Below the pieces are notes generated by a model. That model did no database searches. It worked only from the letters and a program-made list of their open reading frames with translations, and was not told the DNA's origin. A program made the position numbers and the translations under genes. A DNA stretch of 64,000 bases from Fibrobacter succinogenes (GTDB taxonomy: Bacteria > Fibrobacterota > Fibrobacteria > Fibrobacterales > Fibrobacteraceae): the NCBI GenBank assembly GCA_902761355.1, contig CACWJY010000016.1, positions 1 to 64,000 of the forward strand, read 5' to 3'. Shown in pieces: positions 17,078 to 25,989 of this stretch. Within the stretch, counting starts at the first letter, position 1; every line of letters starts with the position of its first letter.

Positions 17078-18112
17078 TTACAAATCAACCACTTCAGTCC
17101 AGCCGAACGGGTCTTCCGCTTCACCGAACTGAATTGCAGTATACTTGGTAAAGAGTTCCGTGCAGACCGGGCCCGGATTCTTGCCGTCACCGTAGGTGAA
17201 TTCCTTGCCGGCGACCGGATCCACAATCTTCTTGATCGGGGTAATCACGGCGGCGGTACCGCATTCGGCAGTTTCAGAGAATTCAGCGAGTTCTTCGAAC
17301 GGAACCTGGCGGCGTTCCACGGTGTAACCGAGGTGTTCAGCCAGCTGCTGCAAGCTCTTGTTCGTAATCGACGGCAGAATGGATTCGGACTTCGGGGTCA
17401 CGTAGGTCTTGCCCTTGATGCCGAAGAAGTTTGCCGGACCGCATTCGTCGATGTACTTCTTTTCCTTTGCGTCCAGATAAATGGTGCTGGAGTAGCCGAG
17501 CTTCTTAGCTTCTGCAAGGGACTGGAGGCTAGCGGCGTAGTTACCGCCGACCTTCACCGTACCCGTGCCCTGCGGAGCGGCGCGGTCGTAGTTGCGGCTA
17601 ATCATCATGTCCACCGGCTTGAACCCGTCCTTGAAGTACGGACCCACCGGAGTCACGAACATCATGAGCAGGTATTCATCAGCGGGCTTCACACCGACTT
17701 CTGGGCTCATACCGATGAGGAGCGGACGGATGTAGAGCGTTGCACCGTAGCCATACGGCGGAACAAAGCGCTTGTTGGCCTTCACCACAGTGTGGACCAT
17801 TTCGCGGAACAATTCAACAGGCGGAACAGCCATGAGTACGCGGTTAGCAGTGTTCTGCATGCGCCTGGCGTTTTCGTCGACGCGGAAAATACGGACCTTG
17901 CCGTCCTTGCCCGTGTAAGCCTTGAGGCCTTCAAAACCTTCCTGGCCGTAATGCAAGCAAGTAGCGGCCATGTGGATGCTGATGTCCTTGGAAGAAGACA
18001 GCTCGATCTTGCCCCACTGACCATTGCGGTAGTAGCAGCGTACATTGTAATCGGTGTCATAATAACCGAAGGGGAGCGTCTTCCAATCGACAGTATTCAA
18101 ATCAACTTGCAT
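17078..18112 (-). CDS. ilvE: branched-chain amino acid aminotransferase
   Basis: This PLP fold-type IV enzyme performs the last step of Val, Leu and Ile synthesis. The 344-aa product shows the BCAT group II pattern: YGQEGFEGLKAY, VKVGGNYAASL (with the PLP lysine just before GGNY), STIYLDAKEKKYIDECG and GTAAVITPI. The frame is open further upstream. The ATG at 18112 is preferred because AAGGTG lies 7 nt before it and the protein then starts like other members. It is monocistronic, closed by the hairpin at 17022-17050. Confidence 0.93.
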   Translation of the reverse strand: MQVDLNTVDWKTLPFGYYDTDYNVRCYYRNGQWGKIELSSSKDISIHMAATCLHYGQEGFEGLKAYTGKDGKVRIFRVDENARRMQNTANRVLMAVPPVELFREMVHTVVKANKRFVPPYGYGATLYIRPLLIGMSPEVGVKPADEYLLMMFVTPVGPYFKDGFKPVDMMISRNYDRAAPQGTGTVKVGGNYAASLQSLAEAKKLGYSSTIYLDAKEKKYIDECGPANFFGIKGKTYVTPKSESILPSITNKSLQQLAEHLGYTVERRQVPFEELAEFSETAECGTAAVITPIKKIVDPVAGKEFTYGDGKNPGPVCTELFTKYTAIQFGEAEDPFGWTEVVDL

Positions 18113-18224
18113 AGTATTCACCTTTTTGTGCAATTTGTGCATTTTTAAAGGTATCATTCGGTACCGCACAGAAAAATACAATTATCGCAGGGATTTTGGC
18201 TTGTTCTGGCAAAAAAAAATGCAT

Positions 18225-18247
18225 AAAAAAAGCTCCCCGAAGGGAGC
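18225..18247 (-). terminator. terminator of Ser-linker lipoprotein gene
   Basis: Minus-strand GCTCCC-TTCG-GGGAGC hairpin followed by seven T. Confidence 0.9.
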
Positions 18248-18266
18248 ATGCAAGAACAATTACTTT

Positions 18267-19469
18267 TTAATAGACATAACATTTGGCAGCAGCCGTCAAG
18301 CCAATCACGACTTTAGATTTGTTAATAGTCTGTGACAACGGGATTGACACATAGGTCGCATAGCTTTCAGTCGATTGTTCCATTCCTACAGTAATGACAA
18401 TTGGTTCATTCAGTCCTGTACAAAACAGCGTGCAAGAACCCACATCACTTAAACCACGCCATCCAGAAGGTAAATCAAAAACGACATTAGACTCTCCGGC
18501 CGGTAATTCAAAATATTTATTATCCGTTACCAAATACTCCGGCCCTTCCGTTGCACGCACTGCCGGGCACTCAACCTTTATTGAAGTGTTATCACTGTTA
18601 TGAACGGTTACGGCAGGGGTCACTGTAGCTGCGGTCGAAAATACATAGGCTGCAACAGCATCATCTGAAATAACACCTTCATCCCAAACATAAGTCAATG
18701 GAGGCGAAAGTGTAGAACAACCCATCACAGTCCAAAAAGCAGTGGGTTGTGCAGTGTAGTCAATTGTAGTCGCATCTGTCGTGCATTCGCACCCTGTAAT
18801 CGGATCGCCGTTTACCTGCAGCGGAGAGCACTGTATCGTTTCGTAAGAACCATCAGGCATAGTCACATTCACCGAGGCATTTGCTGCTCCCGAAGCTGCA
18901 TAAGTTACAGGAGCAGAAGTAAGTCCTGTTGCACCAGACGCTGGGACTGCATTGTCAGAAAAATTCCACACTAAAGAGGCCTTAACAAAGTTCATGGGAG
19001 ACTGTCCCGAACTAATATTCGCCGAGAACTTCCAAGTCGTGCTATCACCCTTGTTAATGGGATTCTTTGTCGGAGCGCAAGAACCAAGACCTGTCACAGG
19101 CACAACAATAATGCTCGACGAAGACACCTTGGGATTATCAACAATCGCTGTCGAAGATGAGGACGGCTCTTGATGGATAATGATTCCTGCGGATGACGAA
19201 ATTTTTAGCTGAGAACTGGAACTAGAAGTAAAACTAGAACTAGAGCTAGATGTTTTCCCCGCAGAAGATGACGAGCTCATTTTGACAATAATCAAGTCAC
19301 TATCAGACGAAGATTTTGCAGAGCTGTCGTCCTTTGTTTTAGACGAACTGCTTTCGACAACGGCACCCTGATTAGCCGAAGCAATCGTAATTACGGAATC
19401 GTCATTGCAGGCCCAAAAAGCCCCTGCAACAGCTAACGATAAAACACTTGAAAAGATTTTTGCTTTCAT
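18267..19469 (-). CDS. Ser-linker surface lipoprotein with PKD-like domains (copy 1)
   Basis: The 400-aa product has a signal peptide with lipobox AFWAC, then about 110 residues dominated by runs of serine (SSSSS linkers), then repeated beta domains. The first begins VTGLGSCAPTKNPINKGDSTTWKF and includes VWNFSDNAVP, a PKD-like W-(N/D)-F-G/S-D signature. It is followed by GCECTTDATTI and a C-terminal beta region ending in Cys. Each domain starts with a paired-Cys motif. The same plan is found at 19690-20967 and 41045-42226. It is probably an exposed surface protein; binding to plant polysaccharide is a guess. The ATG chosen has TAGGT upstream and starts at the signal peptide. Confidence 0.75.
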   Translation of the reverse strand: MKAKIFSSVLSLAVAGAFWACNDDSVITIASANQGAVVESSSSKTKDDSSAKSSSDSDLIIVKMSSSSSAGKTSSSSSSFTSSSSSQLKISSSAGIIIHQEPSSSSTAIVDNPKVSSSSIIVVPVTGLGSCAPTKNPINKGDSTTWKFSANISSGQSPMNFVKASLVWNFSDNAVPASGATGLTSAPVTYAASGAANASVNVTMPDGSYETIQCSPLQVNGDPITGCECTTDATTIDYTAQPTAFWTVMGCSTLSPPLTYVWDEGVISDDAVAAYVFSTAATVTPAVTVHNSDNTSIKVECPAVRATEGPEYLVTDNKYFELPAGESNVVFDLPSGWRGLSDVGSCTLFCTGLNEPIVITVGMEQSTESYATYVSIPLSQTINKSKVVIGLTAAAKCYVY

Positions 19470-19610
19470 AGTAGACCTACCCGATAAAAATAATATTTTT
19501 TTACATGATTTATTCTTTTTCCCCAAAAAATACTGGAATTTTGCGATTCACTAAAAGCTCACGGTCAAGCCTGCTCTATAGATGGGTTCCACGTATAAAC
19601 AGCATTATTC

Positions 19611-19633
19611 AAAAAAGCCTCCCTAACGGGAGG
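19611..19633 (-). terminator. second of two tandem terminators
   Basis: Minus-strand CCTCCC-GTTA-GGGAGG hairpin followed by C and six T. It is preceded by AATGAAAGA, as is its neighbour at 19653. Confidence 0.8.
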
Positions 19634-19652
19634 TCTTTCATTAACTCTATAA

Positions 19653-19676
19653 AAGAAAAGCCCCCCGAAGGAGGGT
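19653..19676 (-). terminator. first of two tandem terminators
   Basis: Minus-strand CCCTCC...GGGGGG stem with one wobble pair, followed by CTTTTC. Flanks resemble the hairpin at 19611, suggesting a local duplication. Confidence 0.75.
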
Positions 19677-19689
19677 CTTTCATTTAAAA

Positions 19690-20967
19690 TTAATCACCAT
19701 AGGCATTCACTGATTTAACACAATTTGCAGGAACCTCAAGCAAAATCGTTTCATCAGTATTCGGCTGAGCAATGTAACCATTTAAAGCAACCTGCTTACC
19801 ATTAATTTTCACAGAACAAGATGTATTATCAGCCGACTGCAAAGCTAATGTCGTATATGGAGATTTTTGCTGCTGATTATTCTTCCAAACCTCATGCATC
19901 ATATCAATCGTATAAGTTCCTTCTTTAAGAATTGGGTCTGTCCCCTGCTGATTATACGGAACAGTCAACTGGAAGTTCGGATTTTCAGAATCCCATATAG
20001 ACACTTCTTCGCATGTGACGGTCATCGTTCCAAATTCCGAATTAGTAATCTTCACACTTGGAGCAAGCGGATCACCTTCACCTAGAACGGTCGGAGAGAC
20101 ACTATAAGTTGCTGTTCCGGCGACACCATCCCACTCATAAGTAAATTCAGTATTACCAGACACACAGCCAGAGACTGCCCAGCTAGCAGTACCACCATGA
20201 ATATCTACAGGAACATCAGCCGTTGTCGACTTACATGTGCAACCAGTAACCTTGGATCCTTCCACAAACAATGTGGGATCACATGTAATGGTTTCTTCAG
20301 CAGCACCACCCGGCAAAGTAACCGTTACAGTAGCAGTGATTTGTCCCGGAACAGCATAGGTTACTGTAGTAGATTGAGTCTTTCCAATCTGTTCATCAGT
20401 AGCAGGTGTAGCTCCATCACCAAAGTTCCATGTGTATGTAGCACCCTGGAATTCGGTTCGATAACCGGAACTCGGATTTGCCTTAAACTTCCAAGTAACA
20501 GAACCACCCTTATCAATAGTAGCCACTTCAGGAGCACAGCTACCCAAACCAGTTACAGGCTTACTTGCAACACTCGAAGAGGATTCTTCTAGTCCGGAAG
20601 AAGCATAAACAAAGCCAGAAGACGAAGAACGCTTATTGGCATTGCCAATTGATTCGGAAGAAGAACTTTCACCCAGAGGCGGCTGATAAATACTAGAGCT
20701 ACTCATGATAACAGCAGCCGAAGACACAACCGGATTAGAGGCATTCGGATCAACATAGCTGCCGTACATCGCGGCACAAGCCGGGTCATTCTGCCAGCAG
20801 TCCGTTTTAGCCTGTTCCTTTAAGGATTCCAGCGCTTCAGGAGTATCGTACATGCTTTCGACAATCGTATCCGAAAATTCCTTGCCGTTAATCTGACCTT
20901 CACCGCAGGCCCAGAAAGAACCTGCCATAGCAGCTAATGAAATTCCAGCTAAAAGTTTCGTGTTCAT
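19690..20967 (-). CDS. Ser-linker surface lipoprotein with PKD-like domains (copy 2)
   Basis: The 425-aa product has a signal peptide with lipobox SFWAC, an acidic stretch, a Ser-rich linker (SSAAVIMSSSSIY, RSSSSGF, EESSSSVAS), then domains opening VTGLGSCAPEVATIDKGGSV, with TYTWNFGDGATPATDEQ as a clear PKD motif. It is followed by VTGCTCKSTTADV and a C-terminal beta region. It aligns end-to-end in plan with copy 1, next to it on the same strand. AGAGGT precedes the ATG. Likely surface exposed, ligand unknown. Two tandem hairpins separate it from copy 1, so the two genes are probably expressed separately. Confidence 0.78.
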   Translation of the reverse strand: MNTKLLAGISLAAMAGSFWACGEGQINGKEFSDTIVESMYDTPEALESLKEQAKTDCWQNDPACAAMYGSYVDPNASNPVVSSAAVIMSSSSIYQPPLGESSSSESIGNANKRSSSSGFVYASSGLEESSSSVASKPVTGLGSCAPEVATIDKGGSVTWKFKANPSSGYRTEFQGATYTWNFGDGATPATDEQIGKTQSTTVTYAVPGQITATVTVTLPGGAAEETITCDPTLFVEGSKVTGCTCKSTTADVPVDIHGGTASWAVSGCVSGNTEFTYEWDGVAGTATYSVSPTVLGEGDPLAPSVKITNSEFGTMTVTCEEVSIWDSENPNFQLTVPYNQQGTDPILKEGTYTIDMMHEVWKNNQQQKSPYTTLALQSADNTSCSVKINGKQVALNGYIAQPNTDETILLEVPANCVKSVNAYGD

Positions 20968-21186
20968 AATAAACCTCTTTGCGTGAAAAATACATTATTT
21001 CAATGAAAAGCGTTCATTTGCAGAAGAATTTCGTGCGAAAAAGCACATATTTTTTACATACTTTGCACTAAATTTCCAGTCAATGTAAAATTCAGTTTAC
21101 TAATCAACAAGTCTTCACGAAAAGATCATTGTATTTAGGCTAAGACATAATTGCCTAAAAAATAAGAATCAGCGCACAACGCGAGC
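20968..21186. other. intergenic region, no clear feature
   Basis: AT-rich spacer between mlaF and the copy 2 lipoprotein. It presumably holds the lipoprotein promoter and ribosome site. No hairpin with a T-tract and no open frame with a ribosome site were seen. Confidence 0.5.
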
Positions 21187-21972
21187 CTATTCTTCTTCTA
21201 CAGAAATCTTGCGTTGGCCGGTAATAAACTGGTGAACGTAGGGGTTGCTAGTATTTTTAATTTCGTCAACCGTCCCCACCTCAATAATGCGCCCATTATA
21301 GAGCATCGCAATACGGTCGGCCACCTTAAAGGCACTCACCATGTCGTGCGTCACCACCACCGAGGTCACCCCGAGTTTACTCTGCATATCCAGAATCAGA
21401 TCGTTAATCACGTCACTCGTAATGGGGTCCAAACCTGTCGTCGGTTCATCGTACAACAGAATTTCTGGGTTAAGGGCAATGGCTCGCGCCAAGGCTACAC
21501 GCTTACGCATACCACCCGAAAGTTCCGAAGGCATCTTGGTGCGAAATTCCGGCACCAGGTTGATCATCTGCAACTTCTCGGTCACCACATCCTGAATCTG
21601 CTTTTCAGAAAGTTCCGGATGATGTTCGCGGAGGGCGAACGCAATATTCTCGCCGGTATCCATCGAGTCAAAGAGGGCGCCCATCTGAAAAAGCATGCCC
21701 ATCTTGCGACGGATAGTATGAGTGTCAAAGTACTTTGGGGTACTGATCGTCACGCCATCGACCACCACTTCGCCACCGTCCGGCTGCAACAGGCCAATCA
21801 TGTGCTTTAGAATCACCGACTTACCGCCGCCGGATTTTCCGATAATCACCATCGTCTCGCCACGGCGAATGTCGAGGTTCACGTCGCAGAGCACATCCTG
21901 CGGGCCAAAGGATTTTTTGAGGCCCTTGAGGCGGATGGCAATATCATTCGGGTCAATTTTTACATTAGGCAT
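21187..21972 (-). CDS. mlaF: ABC transporter ATP-binding protein, MlaF-like
   Basis: The 261-aa ATPase has Walker A GKSGGGKS (about residue 46), signature LSGGMRKRVALARA, Walker B EILLYDEPTTGLDP and the switch His in VVVTHD. The MRKRVALARA signature and the GLDPITSDVI stretch are typical of MlaF/Ttg2A lipid transporters. With MlaE it would move phospholipids between inner and outer membranes. It starts 9 nt after mlaE ends. No MCE-domain protein (MlaD) follows before the operon stops at 21187, so the substrate-carrying partner must lie elsewhere. Confidence 0.88.
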   Translation of the reverse strand: MPNVKIDPNDIAIRLKGLKKSFGPQDVLCDVNLDIRRGETMVIIGKSGGGKSVILKHMIGLLQPDGGEVVVDGVTISTPKYFDTHTIRRKMGMLFQMGALFDSMDTGENIAFALREHHPELSEKQIQDVVTEKLQMINLVPEFRTKMPSELSGGMRKRVALARAIALNPEILLYDEPTTGLDPITSDVINDLILDMQSKLGVTSVVVTHDMVSAFKVADRIAMLYNGRIIEVGTVDEIKNTSNPYVHQFITGQRKISVEEE

Positions 21973-21981
21973 AATGATACC

Positions 21982-22728
21982 CTAGAAGAACAAGATGGCG
22001 TCCAAGATAAAGTCAGCAATCAAAATCATAAGACAGCTCGAAACCACGACACTCATTGTCGCAAGTCCCACCCCGCGTGCACCAGGCTTTGCGTTTATCC
22101 CGTGGTAGTACCCCAACAAGAAAATAAGCGTTCCAAAGACAAACGACTTAAGCACTCCCGACCACAAATCCATGGGGTCAAACAGATACTGCATGCCGGT
22201 CACATAAGTATAAGTCGTAATATCCAGACCAAGCACGCACACAATCCAGCCGCCAATCACCGCAAGAGCATTCGAAATAATTGTAAGGCAAGGGATCATG
22301 GTAAAAAAGGCCACAAACCTAGGAAGCGCCAAGTAACGGTACGGATCCAGACCAAGCACCGTATAGGCAGCCAGTTCCTCTTTCTCTTTCATAGAACCTA
22401 GTTCTGCAGCAATAGCACTACCCACTCGGCCCGAAAGCACAATGGCCGTAAGCAAGGGGCCCAGTTCTATTAATATCATTTTGCACGCGGCCGTTCCTAC
22501 AAACTTGTCAGCCACCAAATTATGGAATTCAAACTTGGCCTGCACCGTCGCCACCATCCCCGTAAAGATCGAGGTCACAAACAAAAGCGGCAGCGAGGTC
22601 ACACCAATCGAAATCATCTGCTTTACAATCAGTACCGGATTCTTATGGACGTAACGCAGCTGCTTGAGAGTGTTCAAAAAAATGCAGACTACCTCACCGA
22701 TATTTGCAATACCGGTTACAATCACCAT
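21982..22728 (-). CDS. mlaE: MlaE-family ABC transporter permease
   Basis: The 248-aa inner-membrane protein matches the MlaE pattern: VTSIFTGMVATVQAKFEF, ILIELGPLLTAIVLSGRVGSAIAAELGSMK, YLALPRFVAFFTMIPCLTI and FGTLIFLLGYYHGINAKPGARGVG. These include the conserved ELGP and GRVGS-A-AELG-M loops. The frame stays open to 22830 and would then overlap the end of dnaB by 83 nt. The start at 22728 gives the usual length and lies 19 nt after the dnaB stop, but an earlier start cannot be excluded. It pairs with the adjacent ATPase. Confidence 0.85.
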   Translation of the reverse strand: MVIVTGIANIGEVVCIFLNTLKQLRYVHKNPVLIVKQMISIGVTSLPLLFVTSIFTGMVATVQAKFEFHNLVADKFVGTAACKMILIELGPLLTAIVLSGRVGSAIAAELGSMKEKEELAAYTVLGLDPYRYLALPRFVAFFTMIPCLTIISNALAVIGGWIVCVLGLDITTYTYVTGMQYLFDPMDLWSGVLKSFVFGTLIFLLGYYHGINAKPGARGVGLATMSVVVSSCLMILIADFILDAILFF

Positions 22729-22747
22729 ACCTAACCATGCGACAGGT

Positions 22748-24163
22748 TTAAGTAAAATCGGCAAAGTCCGCCCCTCCCTCGTCGTAAGAATAAGCACCGC
22801 CATCGCCGCCTTCGCTTTCGGGAGCGGCATCGTAGAAGGTGGTGTATTCCGGGATAAACGTCATGGGGATATCCTTGACCGAACCGTTACGGTGCTTGGC
22901 CACAATCAGTTCTGCCGTAAACTTGTCTTCTTCACGGTGGGTCTGCACAAACTTACGTTCCACAAACCACACCATATCGGCATCCTGTTCGATAGAACCC
23001 GATTCACGAAGGTCAGAGAGCTGCGGGCGTTCACGGCCCTTTTCTTCGACCTTACGAGAAAGCTGGGCAAGCGCAATCACCGGAATTTGCATTTCCTTGG
23101 CGAGAATCTTAAGACCACGGGAAATAGCACCAATAGCCACGGCGCGGTTTTCTTCTTTACCCGTCTTCATCAGCTGCAAGTAGTCGATAATCAGCAGGTC
23201 GAGTTTACCCTTGCGCTTGAGCTGACGCGCTTTGCTCATGAGTTCCATGATGCCCAGGTCAGCGTTATCATCTACATAGAGCGGGGCCTTTTGAATGGGC
23301 GTCACAGCGGCAATCAGCTTTTTCTTTTCGTCGCTGTTGAGGTAACCGTTACGAAGCTTGCTCTGGTCAATCTGGGCTTGCGAACAAAGTAAACGTTGAG
23401 CCAGCTGAACACCATCCATTTCGAGGCTAAAGAAAGCCACATTCTGCTGGAAGTTGATTGCGGCATTGGCAGCAATCGTCAAAGCAAAAGAGGTCTTACC
23501 TACACCGGGGCGCGCCGCCAAAATAATAAGGTCGGACTTTTGCAGACCGTTCGTAAGCTCATCCAGTTCGGTAATGCCGGTGCGGATGCCCGTAATGCCA
23601 TCCTTACGGTTGTTAAGGCGGTCCAAGAGCGGCGACACAAAGTCCTGAATAGGCTTTAACGAATCGCGAATCTGGTCATCGGCAATCGCAAAAATATCTC
23701 GTTCGGCATCCTGCAAAACTTCATCAGGGAGAGCTGCCGGATCCATTGCGTTCTTAATGACATTCGAAGACGACTTGATCAACTTACGAAGAGTTGCCTT
23801 CTTGCGCAGCAGTTCGATATGGAACTGCACATTCGCCGAAGACGCCACAGATTCCATGAGTTCAAAAAGATACTCACGTCCGCCTACCAGCGAGAGCTTA
23901 TTCATGGTCTCGAGTTCAGCCGCAAGAGTCACCAGGTCTATCGGCGTCACATTACGGTTAAGCGAACAAAGGGCGGTCCATATCAGCTGGTGCTTTTCTA
24001 GGTAAAAAAAGCTTTCGTCCTTGATGACCATAATCGCTTCGCCCATTACGTCGGGATCACGCAAAATACTGCCAAGTAGGCAGCGTTCCGCGTCAAGGTC
24101 CATGGGGACCTGTCTACCTTCGTATGTACTCTGCTGGTTATCGAAATCAGGCATCTTCGCCAT
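22748..24163 (-). CDS. dnaB: replicative DNA helicase
   Basis: The 471-aa hexameric replication-fork helicase has an N-terminal domain (DLDAERCLLGSILRDPDVM) and a RecA-like C-terminal domain with Walker A ARPGVGKTSFAL, Walker B LLIIDYLQLM, SRGLKILAKEM, ALAQLSRKVE and the AKHRNGSVKDI end. It has a normal length and no intein. Its start overlaps the NtrC-like gene by 17 nt, so it appears to be read from the same long transcript as the cellulase and two-component genes, which is an unusual setting for dnaB. Confidence 0.95.
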   Translation of the reverse strand: MAKMPDFDNQQSTYEGRQVPMDLDAERCLLGSILRDPDVMGEAIMVIKDESFFYLEKHQLIWTALCSLNRNVTPIDLVTLAAELETMNKLSLVGGREYLFELMESVASSANVQFHIELLRKKATLRKLIKSSSNVIKNAMDPAALPDEVLQDAERDIFAIADDQIRDSLKPIQDFVSPLLDRLNNRKDGITGIRTGITELDELTNGLQKSDLIILAARPGVGKTSFALTIAANAAINFQQNVAFFSLEMDGVQLAQRLLCSQAQIDQSKLRNGYLNSDEKKKLIAAVTPIQKAPLYVDDNADLGIMELMSKARQLKRKGKLDLLIIDYLQLMKTGKEENRAVAIGAISRGLKILAKEMQIPVIALAQLSRKVEEKGRERPQLSDLRESGSIEQDADMVWFVERKFVQTHREEDKFTAELIVAKHRNGSVKDIPMTFIPEYTTFYDAAPESEGGDGGAYSYDEGGADFADFT

Positions 24164-25604
24164 CCATCACAATTTTAAGTTCTTTGAGTTTTCGCCACAA
24201 GGTCGCACGACTTATTCCTAAGCGCTTGCAGACCTCGGTCTTGTTACCGCCGCACACGCTGAGCGCATGCAATATATGGCGGCGTTCCATTTCTTCGAGC
24301 GACAGGAGTTCGTCGGAATTCTCGGACGCTTGAGCCTGTGCCGACTTGGACGAACTTTCAAAAGAAATCCCTGGCAGGGTTTCGGGTTCGCAAATTTCGG
24401 CATCTTTTGCGGCGTCCTTGATATGCGGAATCGCCATCGTCTGCTCGCGAGCGCCCTCTTGAACCTCTTCGGGCAGGTCCTCCAGCCTAATGACACCACC
24501 CTCGGCAAGCACAATCGCATGTTCGATAATGTTCTCGAGTTCACGGATGTTGCCCGGATACGGGTACTTGGTAAGCGCATAGAGAGCCGCCGGTTCAAGG
24601 TCAACAATTTCCTTGCCCTGCGTCTCTTTGTTCTTTAAAATAAAATACTTGATCAGGTTCGGGAGCGCGGGTTTGCGTTCGCGAAGCGGGGGCAAAAGCA
24701 AATGAAACGTATTGAGGCGGTAATAAAGGTCTTCGCGGAAGCGGCCATTCAGCATGGATTCCTGCAAGTCTCGGTTGGTTGCCGCAAGCACGCGCACGTC
24801 CAGATAGCGCGGTTCAGTCTCACCCACGCGCCTAATTTCATGGCTCTGCAAAAATCGCAATAGCTTAACCTGCGTCGAGGCCGAGAGTTCACCCACTTCA
24901 TCCAAGAAAAGCGTTCCGCCATTGGCCGCCTCAAAAAGGCCCTTCTTGTCGGCCGTAGAACCCGTATAAGAACCCTTCTTGCTTCCGAAAAGTTCACTTT
25001 CAACCAGGTTCTCTGGAATGGCGCCGCAGTTTACCGCCACAAACGGTTCGGCGGCTCGCTTACTATAGCGGTGAATCACGTTGGCCAAGAATTCCTTGCC
25101 CGAGCCCGACTCACCTGTAATGAGCACCGTACTATTGGTAGGGGCCACCTTATAAACCGTTTTTAGAATCTTGCGCATCTCGGGAGTGTTGCCCAAGAGG
25201 CTATCCAACACCTGCGATTCCATAAGCTGGTTGTTGGACTTGTTCTGTAGCTGGGCCTGAATCTTTTGAGCCGTCGACTCAAGCAAAGACAACGTGACCG
25301 GCTTTTTCAAAAAACTGTTTGCACCACGGGTAATGGCCGAAGCCGCCCCCTGCCAGTTGCGGTCATCGCACAGTATAAAGATTTCGATACCAGGGTGACG
25401 CTCCTTTAAAAAGCTCACCATATCCATATTGTCTTGCATCAAGAAAGGGACCTCGATAAACGCAAGGTCTATCGGGTTTTTCTTGACGATAGGCATAAGC
25501 TCGCTTTCTTGACTACATGCCAAAATATCGGTCCCGGGGACCGACCACGAGCGCTTGGTATCGTCGACAAACTTCTGATCTAAATCTGCGATCAGGATAT
25601 TCAT
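24147..25604 (-). CDS. NtrC-like sigma-54 activator with degenerate receiver
   Basis: The 485-aa product has an N-terminal receiver fold (1-120), a sigma-54 AAA+ domain (about 130-360: GESGSGKEFLANVIH, ESELFGSKKGSYTGS, GGTLFLDEVGELS, NRDLQESMLNGRFREDLYYRL) and a Fis-type HTH at the end (GGNKTEVCKRLGISRATLWRK). The receiver phospho-Asp position reads Glu51 (DLAFIEVPF) and the usual Thr/Ser is Cys79; Lys101 is kept. In NtrC itself, Asp54Glu mimics phosphorylation, so this protein may be constitutively active or regulated otherwise. The GAFTGA loop reads GSYTGS. It lies 10 nt after a CheY-like regulator and overlaps dnaB. Confidence 0.9.
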   Translation of the reverse strand: MNILIADLDQKFVDDTKRSWSVPGTDILACSQESELMPIVKKNPIDLAFIEVPFLMQDNMDMVSFLKERHPGIEIFILCDDRNWQGAASAITRGANSFLKKPVTLSLLESTAQKIQAQLQNKSNNQLMESQVLDSLLGNTPEMRKILKTVYKVAPTNSTVLITGESGSGKEFLANVIHRYSKRAAEPFVAVNCGAIPENLVESELFGSKKGSYTGSTADKKGLFEAANGGTLFLDEVGELSASTQVKLLRFLQSHEIRRVGETEPRYLDVRVLAATNRDLQESMLNGRFREDLYYRLNTFHLLLPPLRERKPALPNLIKYFILKNKETQGKEIVDLEPAALYALTKYPYPGNIRELENIIEHAIVLAEGGVIRLEDLPEEVQEGAREQTMAIPHIKDAAKDAEICEPETLPGISFESSSKSAQAQASENSDELLSLEEMERRHILHALSVCGGNKTEVCKRLGISRATLWRKLKELKIVMDGEDA

Positions 25605-25614
25605 CGCAAACCGA

Positions 25615-25989
25615 CTAGGAATGGCTCTTTATAATTTCTTCGACCTTCGCGCGAAGGGCTTGCAGATCCACAGGCTTGTTGAAGGTCGCAGCAGCATCAA
25701 AATGCTGAGCCGTCATCAGGTAGTCTTCGGCAGAGGTACGACCACCGCCGCTCACGGCAATGGTACGGTCGCTCATGCCCAGGCGACGCAGGTCCAAAAT
25801 CACCTCGTAGCCATCGACATCCGGCATAATAATGTCGGTCACGATTACATCGTAGGACTTGTTCTGGTAAAGAGTCTTAGCTTCTCTACCATTGCGAGCC
25901 GTTTCTACATTGTACCCTTTAATTTCAAGGGCCGACTTCAGCATCAAATTGAACTGTTCGTCGTCGTCGATAATAAGGATAGTAGCCAC
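25615..25989 (-). CDS. single-domain response regulator (CheY-like)
   Basis: The 124-aa receiver has a full catalytic set: acidic IDDDE at the N-terminus, phospho-Asp in VIVTDIIMPDVDG, a switch Ser in IAVSGGG and Lys in FNKPV. There is no output domain. The start is GTG, overlapping the kinase stop as TAGTG, with AGGAGG 6 nt upstream. The upstream kinase is the natural phosphodonor. It could act by protein contact, for instance on the adjacent NtrC-like activator, whose own receiver cannot use Asp chemistry; this last point is inference. Confidence 0.92.
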   Translation of the reverse strand: MATILIIDDDEQFNLMLKSALEIKGYNVETARNGREAKTLYQNKSYDVIVTDIIMPDVDGYEVILDLRRLGMSDRTIAVSGGGRTSAEDYLMTAQHFDAAATFNKPVDLQALRAKVEEIIKSHS

